A DNA stretch of 64,000 nucleotides from Nonomuraea thailandensis (GTDB taxonomy: Bacteria > Actinomycetota > Actinomycetes > Streptosporangiales > Streptosporangiaceae): contig NZ_JAMZEB010000002.1 in the NCBI RefSeq assembly GCF_024172165.1, positions 5,353,501 through 5,417,500 on the forward strand, read 5' to 3'. How positions within the stretch are numbered: the first letter of the stretch is position 1; each line of letters begins with the position of its first letter. This document shows, piece after piece, positions 25,182 through 32,864 of the stretch. A program made the translations under genes and the position numbers. The notes under the pieces were generated by a model. It was not told the origin of the DNA. It saw only the letters and a list, made by a program, of their open reading frames with translations, and ran no database searches.

Positions 25182-27365
25182 TCACCGCCGGGTCTCGTCC
25201 GCGGCCGGGCGGGGAAGCGGGACGACGTCCAGCTCGCGCATGACGAACGCCAGCCAGTAGGCCTGCTGCTCGACGATCGTCGTCCAGGTCGCCCCGCCGT
25301 GCCCAGCCCCTGGCCAGACCCGCAGCAGCACCGGATGCGCGGAGGTCGTGGCGGCCTGGGCGCGGGCGGCGAACTTGCGGGAGTGCCAGACCGGGCAGCG
25401 CGGGTCGTTGGCGCCGGCGTCGAGGAGGATCGCCGGGTACGGGGTGCCGGGCCGCACGTGGTGGTAGGGCGAGTAGGCCATGAGCACCGGGGCGTCGGCG
25501 GGGTCGTTCGGGTTACCGTACTCGGGGAGGGTGGCGGCCGTGCCGACCGGGTCGCGGGCGACGCGCATGAGGTCCAGCTTCGGCGCGCCGCAGACCACCG
25601 CCCGCCACAGGGCGGGCCGTTGCGTGACCGCCACGCCGGTGAGCAGGCCGCCGTTGGAGGCGCCCTGCACGGCCAGCCGGTCGGGCGCGGTGATCCCGTC
25701 GGCGATGAGCCGCTCGGCGATGGCGTACAGGTCGTCGAAGCTGTTCTGCTTGGCGTGCAGCCGCCCGCTCTCCCACCAGCGCAGCCCGAACTCGCCGCCG
25801 CCGCGCACGTGGGCGTGCGCGTACACGCCGCCCGCCTCGACGAACGCCGCCACCGGCCCCAGGTACGAGGCGAGCTCGGCGACGTTGAAGCCGCCGTACC
25901 CGTGGATGAGGGCGGGCTGCGGGCGGGAGCGGTCGAGGTCGGCGCGGTGGACCAGGGTGCAGGGCACGCGGGTGCCGTCGGCGGACGTGGCCCAGATGCG
26001 GGTGGTGACCAGGCCGGGCAGGGTGTGGCCCGACCCCTGGAGTTCGGTCAGCACGCCGGTGCCGAGGCAGTAGTGGTAGACCGTCGGGGACTGCGTGTAG
26101 GAGGTGTAGGCGAAGGTGATGGCGTCGTCGCAGCCGATGACCTGGTCCATCACGCCGAGGGCGATGACGCCCTGGGCGACGGAGCTGACCGAGCCGGGGC
26201 CGGGGAGGGGCACCTCGCCGAGCTCCTTGCCGTCGAGATCAAGGACGCGGATGCGGGAGACGGTGTCGACGAGCTCGCCGAGCACCAGCCGGTCGCCTGC
26301 CAGCGTGACGCCGGTGAGCACGGCGTCGCCTCCGGGGATCAGCTCGGTCCAGGAGGCGGGGTCGCCCGGGCTGTCGAGCGGGATGCGGACCAGGCGGCCG
26401 CGCGGGGCGCCCGCCGTGGTGACGGCCACGTAGGAGTCGCCGGTGAGCACGCCCTTGTAGAGGTGCTCGGTGTCGGTGATGAACTCCCGCCACTGCCAGG
26501 ACGGCGGCCCGCTCCCGCCCTCGGGCCCGTCGAGGCGGGCCAGGAAGTGGGGGCGGGGGCGCAGGTGGTCGACCTGGAGGAGAGCCCACCGGCCGTCGCG
26601 GGAGATCTTGGGGATGGCGTACATGTGCGGGATGTCAAGCGGCTCGGGCTCGGTGGGCGGCTGCTGCCCGAGGCGGTGGAAGAACAGCCGCCAGCGCAGC
26701 GGCATCCGACCCGCCACCGCCCGACCCGCCACCGCCCGACCGGCCCCGGCCGCCCGCCCGGAGCCCGACCCGGGCGTGGGATCCGGCTCGGCGTTGGCCA
26801 TGTAGAAGAAGCCGGTGCCGTCCGGCAGCCAGGCGACCAGGCCGGGGCGCTGTTGCGGCACGCCGTCCAGCAGCACCTCGCCCGTGTCGATGTCGATCAC
26901 CTTGAGCTCGGGCAGCTCCCGGCCGGACGCGTCGAGCGAGTACGCCAGCAGCCGCCCGTCGGGCGAGGGCTGCGGGCTCATGCGCAGCGAGGTGCCGCCG
27001 GAGGACAGCTCGTTGAGGTCGAGCACCGTCCGCCAGGGGCCGGTGACGGCGTCGGCGACCTCCAGCGTCATGAGGTCGCGGCCGTCCGGGACGCGCCCGC
27101 GGAACCACCGCGGCCCGTACCGGACGGGCACCACGAGGTTGCGCGCGTCCATCTGCTCGACCAGCTCGCCGACGCGGGCGGCGAGGCGTTCGTAGTGCGG
27201 CCACCAGTGCACGTGGGAGCGGGCCAGCTCGTCCTGGGCCCGCTGCCACGCGGCCACGCCGTCGCCGTCGTCGGCCTCCAGCCACTGGTACGGGTCGTCG
27301 AACACCAGCCCGCCGACCTCGTTGCGCTCCGGCCGCACGGGCGCGGCGGGATACGACATGCTCAT
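25182..27365 (-). CDS. Prolyl oligopeptidase (S9 family)
   Basis: Serine peptidase that cuts short peptides after proline, here predicted cytosolic (no signal peptide). The 727-residue product has an N-terminal cap helix (DDPYQWLEADDGDGVAAWQRAQ), a seven-bladed propeller and a C-terminal alpha/beta hydrolase domain. The catalytic triad is Ser570 (GASNGG), Asp654 (GANDPRCP) and His689 (GAGHGG). A Gly/Arg/Ala-rich insert in the propeller (about residues 205-222) is encoded by 15-base repeats at 26706-26750. ATG 27365 overlaps the stop of the MerR gene (ATGA), so the pair is one operon. Confidence 0.9.
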   Translation of the reverse strand: MSMSYPAAPVRPERNEVGGLVFDDPYQWLEADDGDGVAAWQRAQDELARSHVHWWPHYERLAARVGELVEQMDARNLVVPVRYGPRWFRGRVPDGRDLMTLEVADAVTGPWRTVLDLNELSSGGTSLRMSPQPSPDGRLLAYSLDASGRELPELKVIDIDTGEVLLDGVPQQRPGLVAWLPDGTGFFYMANAEPDPTPGSGSGRAAGAGRAVAGRAVAGRMPLRWRLFFHRLGQQPPTEPEPLDIPHMYAIPKISRDGRWALLQVDHLRPRPHFLARLDGPEGGSGPPSWQWREFITDTEHLYKGVLTGDSYVAVTTAGAPRGRLVRIPLDSPGDPASWTELIPGGDAVLTGVTLAGDRLVLGELVDTVSRIRVLDLDGKELGEVPLPGPGSVSSVAQGVIALGVMDQVIGCDDAITFAYTSYTQSPTVYHYCLGTGVLTELQGSGHTLPGLVTTRIWATSADGTRVPCTLVHRADLDRSRPQPALIHGYGGFNVAELASYLGPVAAFVEAGGVYAHAHVRGGGEFGLRWWESGRLHAKQNSFDDLYAIAERLIADGITAPDRLAVQGASNGGLLTGVAVTQRPALWRAVVCGAPKLDLMRVARDPVGTAATLPEYGNPNDPADAPVLMAYSPYHHVRPGTPYPAILLDAGANDPRCPVWHSRKFAARAQAATTSAHPVLLRVWPGAGHGGATWTTIVEQQAYWLAFVMRELDVVPLPRPAADETRR
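26706..26750 (-). repeat. 15-bp tandem repeat in the prolyl oligopeptidase gene
   Basis: Two identical units of CCGACCCGCCACCGC (26706-26735) and a diverged third unit encode GRAVA-type pentapeptides in a propeller loop. Confidence 0.8.
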
Positions 27366-28195
27366 GGAACTCTCCTTGCCGATGGTCGAAGCCCGGGGAA
27401 GGGACCCCGCGCCGCCCTGGCGCGCTGGAAGTAGTCGATGATGGCAGGCAGGTCGTCGGCCTCCAGCCAGTCGATCTGGCGGCTGATCTCCGCGCTGAGC
27501 CGGGCGCCCGCCGTGCGCCACAGCGCCATGCCGGCGTCATTGAGCTGCTCGGCCACCTCCCGGTCGCCCACCTGCACGCCGGCCGCCATGGCCTCCCAGC
27601 GCCCGGTCAGCTCCTGCACCTGAGGATCCTCGACGGGGGTGCCGGCCAGCATGAGCCTGCGGCCCTCGCGCAGCAGGGCCAGCCACTCGGCGCGGTAGCC
27701 GGCCATCCTGTCCTGGCCGAGCTCCGCCCTGCGGCGGGCCAGGTGGTCGCGCAGCTCCTGGTCGAAGTACGACTCGTACACCGAGTGCAGCTCGAGCGCC
27801 GCCATGACCCGCTCGGGGTCGGGCATGACCGCCTGGTCGAGCAGCGTCACCAGGCCGCCGATCCGCTCTCTGAGCTGCTCGACGCGGGCGGCCTGGAGGT
27901 CGAGCTCGGCGAGCTGGGCGCCGAGGAGCGCGCGCAGCGCGGTGAGGTCGTCGGAGGAGCGGTCGAGGACGCGGCCGATCTCCTCCAGGGTCAGGCCGAG
28001 GCCGCGCAGCGCCCGCACGCGGTAGAGCCGCCGCAGGTCGGCCTCGGTGTAGCGGCGGTGGCCCGACGGGGTGCGCTCGCTCGCCGGGACCAGGCCGATC
28101 TCCTCGTAGTGGTAGAGCGTGCGGATGGTCACCCCGCTGGCCTTGGCCAGCTCACCGATGCTCCATCGACGCTCACCGTCGTCGTTGCCGGTCAC
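27362..28195 (-). CDS. TipA-like MerR-family regulator
   Basis: The 277-residue protein has a MerR HTH (SIGELAKASGVTIRTLYHYEEIGLVPASERTPSGHRRY), a dimerisation coiled coil and a C-terminal region of about 120 residues resembling the TipAS ligand-binding domain (MAALELHSVYESYFDQELRDHLARRR). TipA binds thiopeptides; ligands of homologues vary. It is followed with ATGA overlap by prolyl oligopeptidase, so a peptide-like ligand is an attractive inference. It probably controls its own promoter, where the -35 and -10 boxes are 19 bases apart around a dyad. The GTG appears leaderless. Confidence 0.88.
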   Translation of the reverse strand: MTGNDDGERRWSIGELAKASGVTIRTLYHYEEIGLVPASERTPSGHRRYTEADLRRLYRVRALRGLGLTLEEIGRVLDRSSDDLTALRALLGAQLAELDLQAARVEQLRERIGGLVTLLDQAVMPDPERVMAALELHSVYESYFDQELRDHLARRRAELGQDRMAGYRAEWLALLREGRRLMLAGTPVEDPQVQELTGRWEAMAAGVQVGDREVAEQLNDAGMALWRTAGARLSAEISRQIDWLEADDLPAIIDYFQRARAARGPFPGLRPSARRVP

Positions 28196-28202
28196 GGGTA
28201 CG

Positions 28203-28233
28203 ACGGTAGGACCTCACGTGGCGGGAGGTTCAA
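28203..28233 (-). promoter_or_regulatory. MerR-type promoter with 19-bp spacer and operator dyad
   Basis: On the minus strand TTGAAC (28233-28228) and TACCGT (28208-28203) are separated by 19 bases, the stretched spacing typical of MerR-activated promoters. The dyad ACCTC/GAGGT (28211-28215 and 28225-28229) sits in that spacer. The predicted transcript begins at or next to the MerR GTG. Confidence 0.7.
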
Positions 28234-28364
28234 CTCCTCACTCTGTGTGATTGAACGACTACATAGAGGGTAGGGATGCGGAAAGCCAACATCCCCAGCG
28301 GGTGGTGCGGCGTCCCCCGATCCCTCCGGCGTACGCCCCCCGCGGCCATGGAAAGGGAGCCCCC

Positions 28365-29297
28365 GTGCCCAGTGACGACCGCTGCGCGACCATGCCCGTG
28401 CACCACCAGCTCATCGCCACGTCCCCGCGCTACGCGGTGGCGCTGGCCGCCATCGAGAACGAGACGTTCGCCAGGAAGAACGCCAGGGCCGCGGCCAGGG
28501 AGGAGGTGGTGACGATCCCGGTCGTGGTCCACGTCGTCCACCACACGCCCGAGCAGAACATCGGCCAGGAGCAGATCGACAGCCAGCTCAAGGTGCTCAA
28601 TGAGGACTTCAGGCGGGCCAACCCGGACGTGGACAAGGTGCCGGAGGTGTGGAGGGACCTCGTGGCCGACGCGCGACTGGAGTTCAAGCTGGCCGAGACC
28701 GACCCCGACGGCAACCCCACCTCCGGCGTCGTACGCAAGGAGACCTCCGTCGAGGGGTTCGAGCCGGATCACGGGGTCAAGTTGGGCGACCGGGGCGGGT
28801 CCGGCGCCTGGCCCGCCGACCGATACCTCAACGTGTGGGTGTGCGAGCTGCGGAGCGCGCTCGGGTACGCCACCTTCCCCGGCGGGCCCGCCGAGATCGA
28901 CGGGGTCGTGATCCTGCACCGCGCGTTCGGGACGACCGGTACGGCCGAGGCTCCGTACGACGGCGGCCGCACCGCCACCCACGAGATCGGGCACTGGTTC
29001 AACCTCCGGCACATCTGGGGTGACGACGGCGACGGCTGCTCGGGCAGCGACTTCGTGGACGACACCCCCAACCAGGGCGGCCACAACCGCGGCACGCCCG
29101 CCTTTCCCAAGCTGAGCTGCGACAACGGGCCCAACGGCGACATGTTCATGAACTACATGGACTACGTGGAGGACGCGTCCATGTACATGTTCACGCAGGG
29201 TCAGTCGGAGCGGATGGACGCGGCGCTGGCCGGGCCGCGGTCGTCGTTCCTGTCGCCGCAGGTCAGGCAGAGCATGCGACTCGGCTCCCCGGCTTGA
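28365..29297 (+). CDS. M43-type zinc metalloprotease
   Basis: The 310-residue protein has the extended zinc motif HEIGHWFNLRHIWGD starting at His206 (HExxHxxxxxH), and a Met-turn MNYMDYVEDASMYMFTQGQ. These, with VVHVVHHTPEQNI earlier, are features of the M43 (pappalysin/cytophagalysin) metallopeptidases. I start at GTG 28365, five bases after AAAGGGAG; this start gives no signal peptide, so either the protein is cytosolic or it is exported by another route. The DRCATMPVHHQLI start is common to this family. It is divergent from the MerR gene and could be a second target of that regulator. Confidence 0.87.
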   Translation: MPSDDRCATMPVHHQLIATSPRYAVALAAIENETFARKNARAAAREEVVTIPVVVHVVHHTPEQNIGQEQIDSQLKVLNEDFRRANPDVDKVPEVWRDLVADARLEFKLAETDPDGNPTSGVVRKETSVEGFEPDHGVKLGDRGGSGAWPADRYLNVWVCELRSALGYATFPGGPAEIDGVVILHRAFGTTGTAEAPYDGGRTATHEIGHWFNLRHIWGDDGDGCSGSDFVDDTPNQGGHNRGTPAFPKLSCDNGPNGDMFMNYMDYVEDASMYMFTQGQSERMDAALAGPRSSFLSPQVRQSMRLGSPA

Positions 29298-29346
29298 CCG
29301 GCGGGGCCCGCCCGGCACACCGCTCCCCGGCTTGACCGGCGGGCCC
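29284..29346. repeat. Duplicated end of the metalloprotease gene
   Basis: The bases around the stop codon (CTCCCCGGCTTGACCGGCGG, from 29285) recur 38 bases later (from 29323). The gene end has been tandemly duplicated downstream of its stop, as seen with the Clp gene. Confidence 0.7.
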
Positions 29347-29384
29347 TGCCCGGTGCGCCGCCCGGCGCTCCGTCACGCCCGGGC

Positions 29385-29492
29385 GCATGCCGCTGCGAAC
29401 ATCCCTGGCAGGTGGGCGGAGGGCGTGCCGCTGTGAGTGCCCGCGACAGGCGGGCCTTGGTCGCGTGCCGTTGTGAATGCTCGCGCCGGGCG
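29385..29492. repeat. Three imperfect ~39-bp repeats upstream of a TetR gene
   Basis: Copies begin at 29385, 29423 and 29463 with GC(A/G)TGCCG(C/T)TG(C/T)GAA/GT and similar continuations. They end just before the putative -10 box of the TetR gene and may be repeated binding sites. Confidence 0.6.
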
Positions 29493-29500
29493 CGGCGCGT

Positions 29501-29506
29501 TAGGCT
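29501..29506 (+). promoter_or_regulatory. Putative -10 box of the TetR gene (leaderless)
   Basis: TAGGCT ends six bases before GTG 29513; there is no Shine-Dalgarno. Confidence 0.45.
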
Positions 29507-29512
29507 CGGCTG

Positions 29513-30184
29513 GTGCTGCCAGAAGCGTCCCGCCGAGCCGGTCCCCGGCCGGGTCCCAAGCCGAGGCTCAGCCGGGAGAAGATCGTCAAGGCGGCCGTCG
29601 AGCTCGGCGTCGAGCACGTCTCCATCGGCTCGGTCGCCGCCGCGCTCGGCGCCGCCCCAGCAAGCCTCTACCGCTACGTCGACAGCCTCGACGACCTGGT
29701 GGCCGCCGCCGTCGAGACGGTGTTCGCCGCGACGCCGCTGCCCTCGCCGGAGCGGGGGTGGCGGGCGTACCTGGAGGAGGAGGCGGCCACCCGGCTGCAG
29801 CTGCTCACCCGCTACGCCGGGCTGGTGCCGGAGAGCTCGGCGGGCCTGGCAGGGGTGGCCGGTCGCCGCTTCGAGCTGCTCGTCGAGGGCCTGGTGGGGC
29901 TCGGGTTCCCGGTGGAGGAGGCCGTGCTGGCGGTGGACGCGGTGGTAGACCTGATGCACGACGGCGCCGCGCAGCTGGCCCGGTTGCGCGACCCCGACGA
30001 CCCGTCACGGCCCTCCCCGTCGATGGCCGTGACGCTGCGGCACTACTCCCCTGGCGTGCGGGCCGCGGTCGAGCGGATCATCGACGCGCCAGGGGAGCAC
30101 CTGGCGCGCAAGCTCGGCCTCGTGCTCGACGGCCTCGCGGCCCGCCGCACGGCCGCCAAGGCCGCCACACCCCCGCCGTCGTAA
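29513..30184 (+). CDS. TetR-family regulator
   Basis: The 223-residue protein has an N-terminal HTH, LSREKIVKAAVELGVEHVSIGSVAAALGAAPASLYRYVDSLDDLV, followed by an all-helical ligand domain (TetR_C-like). The basic N-terminal arm (RRAGPRPGPKPRLS) is typical of minor-groove contacts. Target and ligand are unknown. No divergent partner exists: the upstream M43 gene is co-directional. Upstream repeats may be its own binding sites. Confidence 0.85.
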   Translation: MLPEASRRAGPRPGPKPRLSREKIVKAAVELGVEHVSIGSVAAALGAAPASLYRYVDSLDDLVAAAVETVFAATPLPSPERGWRAYLEEEAATRLQLLTRYAGLVPESSAGLAGVAGRRFELLVEGLVGLGFPVEEAVLAVDAVVDLMHDGAAQLARLRDPDDPSRPSPSMAVTLRHYSPGVRAAVERIIDAPGEHLARKLGLVLDGLAARRTAAKAATPPPS

Positions 30185-30361
30185 CGGTCCGATGGTCGTA
30201 GCGTGCTCGCAGTCGTAACGGCCCCACAGTCGTAGCGGCCGCGCGGCCCGCGTACTCCAGCAGGGCGGTTCTCGGTAGGCCGTCGCTACGGCGCGCGGCG
30301 TAGCGGAGCGAGGGCCGAGCGGCGGATGCCCCGATCCGGCCGCCGCGCGACAGTGGATCGT

Positions 30362-31291
30362 ATGGATGGAGGAGGTCTGAGCATCGCGTTACTCGGGCCG
30401 CTGGAGGTGCGGCGGGGCGGGGCGCAGGTCCGGCTCACCACCAGCAGGCTGCGGACGCTGCTGGCCGTGCTGGCGGTGTTCGCGGGCGACGCGGTGAGCG
30501 TGGAGCGGCTGGCGCTGGCCCTGTGGGGGGAGGAGCTGCCGGCCAACACGCGGCGCAGCGTCCAGACGTACGTCACCCGCCTGCGCCGGGCGATCGGCCC
30601 GGCGGCGATCCGCACGGCCCCGGACGGTTACCTGCTGGACGTCGATCCCGGTCAGGTGGACGTGCTGCGCTTCCGCGCGCTGGTGGCCGAGGCGGGCAGG
30701 TCGCGCGGTACGGCGGCGGAGCCGGCGCTGGTCAAGGAGGCGAGCCGCCTGTGGCGCGGCCAGCCGTTCGAGGACGTCGACTCCGACTGGCTGCGCGCGA
30801 CCGTCTCGCCGTCGCTGCAGGAGCTGCACCTGAGCACCGTGGAGCGGCGGGTCGACCTGGGGCTGGCGGCGGGCCGCCACGGCGAGCTGGTCGCGGAGCT
30901 GCTCGGCCTGGCCGCCGGGCATCCGCTGCGGGAGTCGCTGTGGGGTCGCCTGCTCGTGGTGCTGGGGGCGTGCGGGCGGCAGGCCGAGGCGCTGGCCCTG
31001 TACGAACGGCTGCGCCGCCGCCTGGCCGACGAGCTGGGCACCGACCCCTCGGCCGAGCTGCGCCGCATCCACGCCTCCCTGCTGCGGCCCGGCCCGCCGC
31101 CGGACGTGGCGACGTTCCCGGGCGTGGCGATGTTCTCGGGCGTCGTGGAGCCGTGCGCGGGGGCGTGCGACATCTCGGGCAAGGTCGAGGGGGTGTGCGT
31201 GATGCCGGGCAAGGGCGAAGGGCTGTGCGTGATCTCGGGCAGAGGCGAGGGGGACCGCAGGTTCCTGGCGTTCGTGTGGAGCGCGGTGTAA
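30362..31291 (+). CDS. SARP/AfsR-type regulator with an aberrant repetitive C-terminus
   Basis: The 309-residue protein has an N-terminal OmpR-like DNA-binding domain (LSIALLGPLEVRRGGAQVRLTTSRLRTLLAVLAV... RRSVQTYVTRLRRAIG) and a BTAD domain (about 95-240) ending in YERLRRRLADELGTDPSAELRRIH. This is the SARP core that activates secondary-metabolite genes. After LLRPGPPPD the sequence becomes a repetitive tail with no known domain, built of 30-base repeats (31163-31252). Many AfsR-like proteins continue into an NB-ARC domain; none remains. The start could be ATG 30362 or a GTG three codons earlier. Confidence 0.8.
   Translation: MDGGGLSIALLGPLEVRRGGAQVRLTTSRLRTLLAVLAVFAGDAVSVERLALALWGEELPANTRRSVQTYVTRLRRAIGPAAIRTAPDGYLLDVDPGQVDVLRFRALVAEAGRSRGTAAEPALVKEASRLWRGQPFEDVDSDWLRATVSPSLQELHLSTVERRVDLGLAAGRHGELVAELLGLAAGHPLRESLWGRLLVVLGACGRQAEALALYERLRRRLADELGTDPSAELRRIHASLLRPGPPPDVATFPGVAMFSGVVEPCAGACDISGKVEGVCVMPGKGEGLCVISGRGEGDRRFLAFVWSAV
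31163..31252 (+). repeat. Three 30-bp repeats at the 3' end of the SARP gene
   Basis: Units at 31163-31192, 31193-31222 and 31223-31252 encode (A/V/L)C(D/V)(I/M)(S/P)G(K/R)(V/G)EG in tandem. Each 10-residue unit has one cysteine. Confidence 0.85.
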
Positions 31292-31368
31292 CCGAGGGCA
31301 CAGGCAGGGCGGCGGGCGCCGTCCAGGATGGGTGACCGGATTCCCCTCACACAACGGAAGGTGATGTC

Positions 31369-31818
31369 GTGCGTCTGCTCGCAGGGTTGACGATGACCGC
31401 CGTGCTCGCCGCCGGGCTGCTGGCCGCACCGCCCGCCGTGGCCGCCGAGGCCGTGAAGTTCGCCGCGGACTCGGGCGACACGTGCCGCCGCGGCGTGGCG
31501 GAGGGCACGCTCGAACGGTACGACGGGCCGGTCATCCGCCCCGTCGTCAACGTGGAAGGCTTACTGTCCGACGAGGCGCTGCCGACGATCTGCTTCCCCG
31601 ACGACCTGCACTCCACGGTCACGATCAGCGGCTACCGGGGCGCCGATCTCGTGGACTCCGAGACGTACAAGGCGGACGACGAGCAGGTCAAGTTCGCCTT
31701 CCAGCTGAGCAACGGGCTGCTGAGCATCGACCGGGCGGTCGTGCAGGTGTGCCGGCACAGCAACTCGCCCATGGGGATCAGCTACTGCGGCAAGGCCCAG
31801 GAGTACAAGATCCCCTAA
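31369..31818 (+). CDS. Small secreted protein of unknown function
   Basis: The 149-residue product starts at GTG 31369 behind GGAAGGTGAT. It has a clear signal peptide (LLAGLTMTAVLAAGLLAAPPAVAA) and a mature beta-rich domain of about 120 residues with four cysteines (DTCRRG, TICFPDD, QVCRHS, SYCGKA), probably two disulfides. I do not recognise the family. It is convergent with the next gene, 11 bases apart. Confidence 0.7.
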   Translation: MRLLAGLTMTAVLAAGLLAAPPAVAAEAVKFAADSGDTCRRGVAEGTLERYDGPVIRPVVNVEGLLSDEALPTICFPDDLHSTVTISGYRGADLVDSETYKADDEQVKFAFQLSNGLLSIDRAVVQVCRHSNSPMGISYCGKAQEYKIP

Positions 31819-31829
31819 GGAACACGGGA

Positions 31830-32714
31830 TCAGGGTGACGGCGTCACGATGAGCGCGCCGGGCCGCCCTTCCGGGAACACCCAGACGTGCCGCCCCGCGG
31901 CGATCATCAGCGCGGGCGGCGCGTCCAGCCCCAGCCTGATCACGCGGAGCGGGGCGCCGGCGGCCGGGGCGAGCACGAACAGCTCACTGCCGGCGCCCAC
32001 CAGCACCCCGTTCGCGCACACCAGGAACGGCACGGGCCCTTCAGGCGCCCGCACCCGCCGCCCCGGCTCGCCCGACCACGCCGAGACCCGCAGCAGCCCG
32101 CCGGTCACGCTGATCCACAACGACCCGGCGCACACGGTCATCGCGCCGCGCTCGCGCCGCCCGAGCTCGACCTCCTTGGGGCCGCCGCGCAGCACGTCGT
32201 CGCGCGTGGACGTCCACCACAGCCGCTCGCCCTCCACGGCGCACGCGTCCAGCCCAGGTAACTCCAGGGGCTCACCCAGCCGGCCCGGCTCGACCAGCCG
32301 GCGCGCCACGCCGCCGCCGACGGCCCAGATCGCCCCGCCGCCCGCGACCACCCGGCCCTCGAAACGGGCGCCCGCGATCGGCGCTCCCGACGGGTCGAGC
32401 CAGTGCACGAGCCCGGGCGAGGCGCCCGCGAGCGTGCCGTCCGGCAGCGGGTCGGGCGCGGACGGCCCCATGAACGCCCTGGGCACCAGCACGGTCTCCG
32501 CCAGCGTGCCCGGCACCGCGCCCGTGGCGGTCACCGTGCCGGGCACCGCCGCCAGCGAGCGCAGCTCCGTCGCCGTCCCGCCGCCCTCCAGGGGCCGGCC
32601 TGCCGGCGTGTACACGCGTACCCCGTCACCCGCGGCGCACCAGACGGTCGACCCGTCGGACGCCGCCGCGTGGACGGGGCGCGGCAGCTCGATCCTGGTG
32701 ACCGCGACATCCAT
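31830..32714 (-). CDS. Hypothetical beta-propeller-like protein
   Basis: The 294-residue product consists of repeated short beta segments (DGSTVWCAAGDGVRVYTPAG, GGGAIWAVGGGVARRLVEPG, CAGSLWISVTGGLLRVSAW, AAGRHVWVFPEGRPG), suggesting a small propeller. There is no signal peptide or membrane segment, and no catalytic motif that I can recognise. ATG 32714 has no Shine-Dalgarno but a TAGTCT box six bases upstream. Confidence 0.6.
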   Translation of the reverse strand: MDVAVTRIELPRPVHAAASDGSTVWCAAGDGVRVYTPAGRPLEGGGTATELRSLAAVPGTVTATGAVPGTLAETVLVPRAFMGPSAPDPLPDGTLAGASPGLVHWLDPSGAPIAGARFEGRVVAGGGAIWAVGGGVARRLVEPGRLGEPLELPGLDACAVEGERLWWTSTRDDVLRGGPKEVELGRRERGAMTVCAGSLWISVTGGLLRVSAWSGEPGRRVRAPEGPVPFLVCANGVLVGAGSELFVLAPAAGAPLRVIRLGLDAPPALMIAAGRHVWVFPEGRPGALIVTPSP

Positions 32715-32720
32715 GCGCTG

Positions 32721-32726
32721 AGACTA
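32721..32726 (-). promoter_or_regulatory. Putative -10 box, propeller-like gene (leaderless)
   Basis: TAGTCT on the minus strand ends six bases before ATG 32714. Confidence 0.5.
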
Positions 32727-32864
32727 GACCGCCGCGGCACGAGCAGGACAGTCGTGATCGAATCTCCCTCTCAGGCACGGAGTAGCCCGTGACGGGGTAT
32801 ACCGCGCGGCAAGTGCGCCATCCGGTCGTCGGCCCAGGTCACCCCGGCTGCGATCATTGTGATT

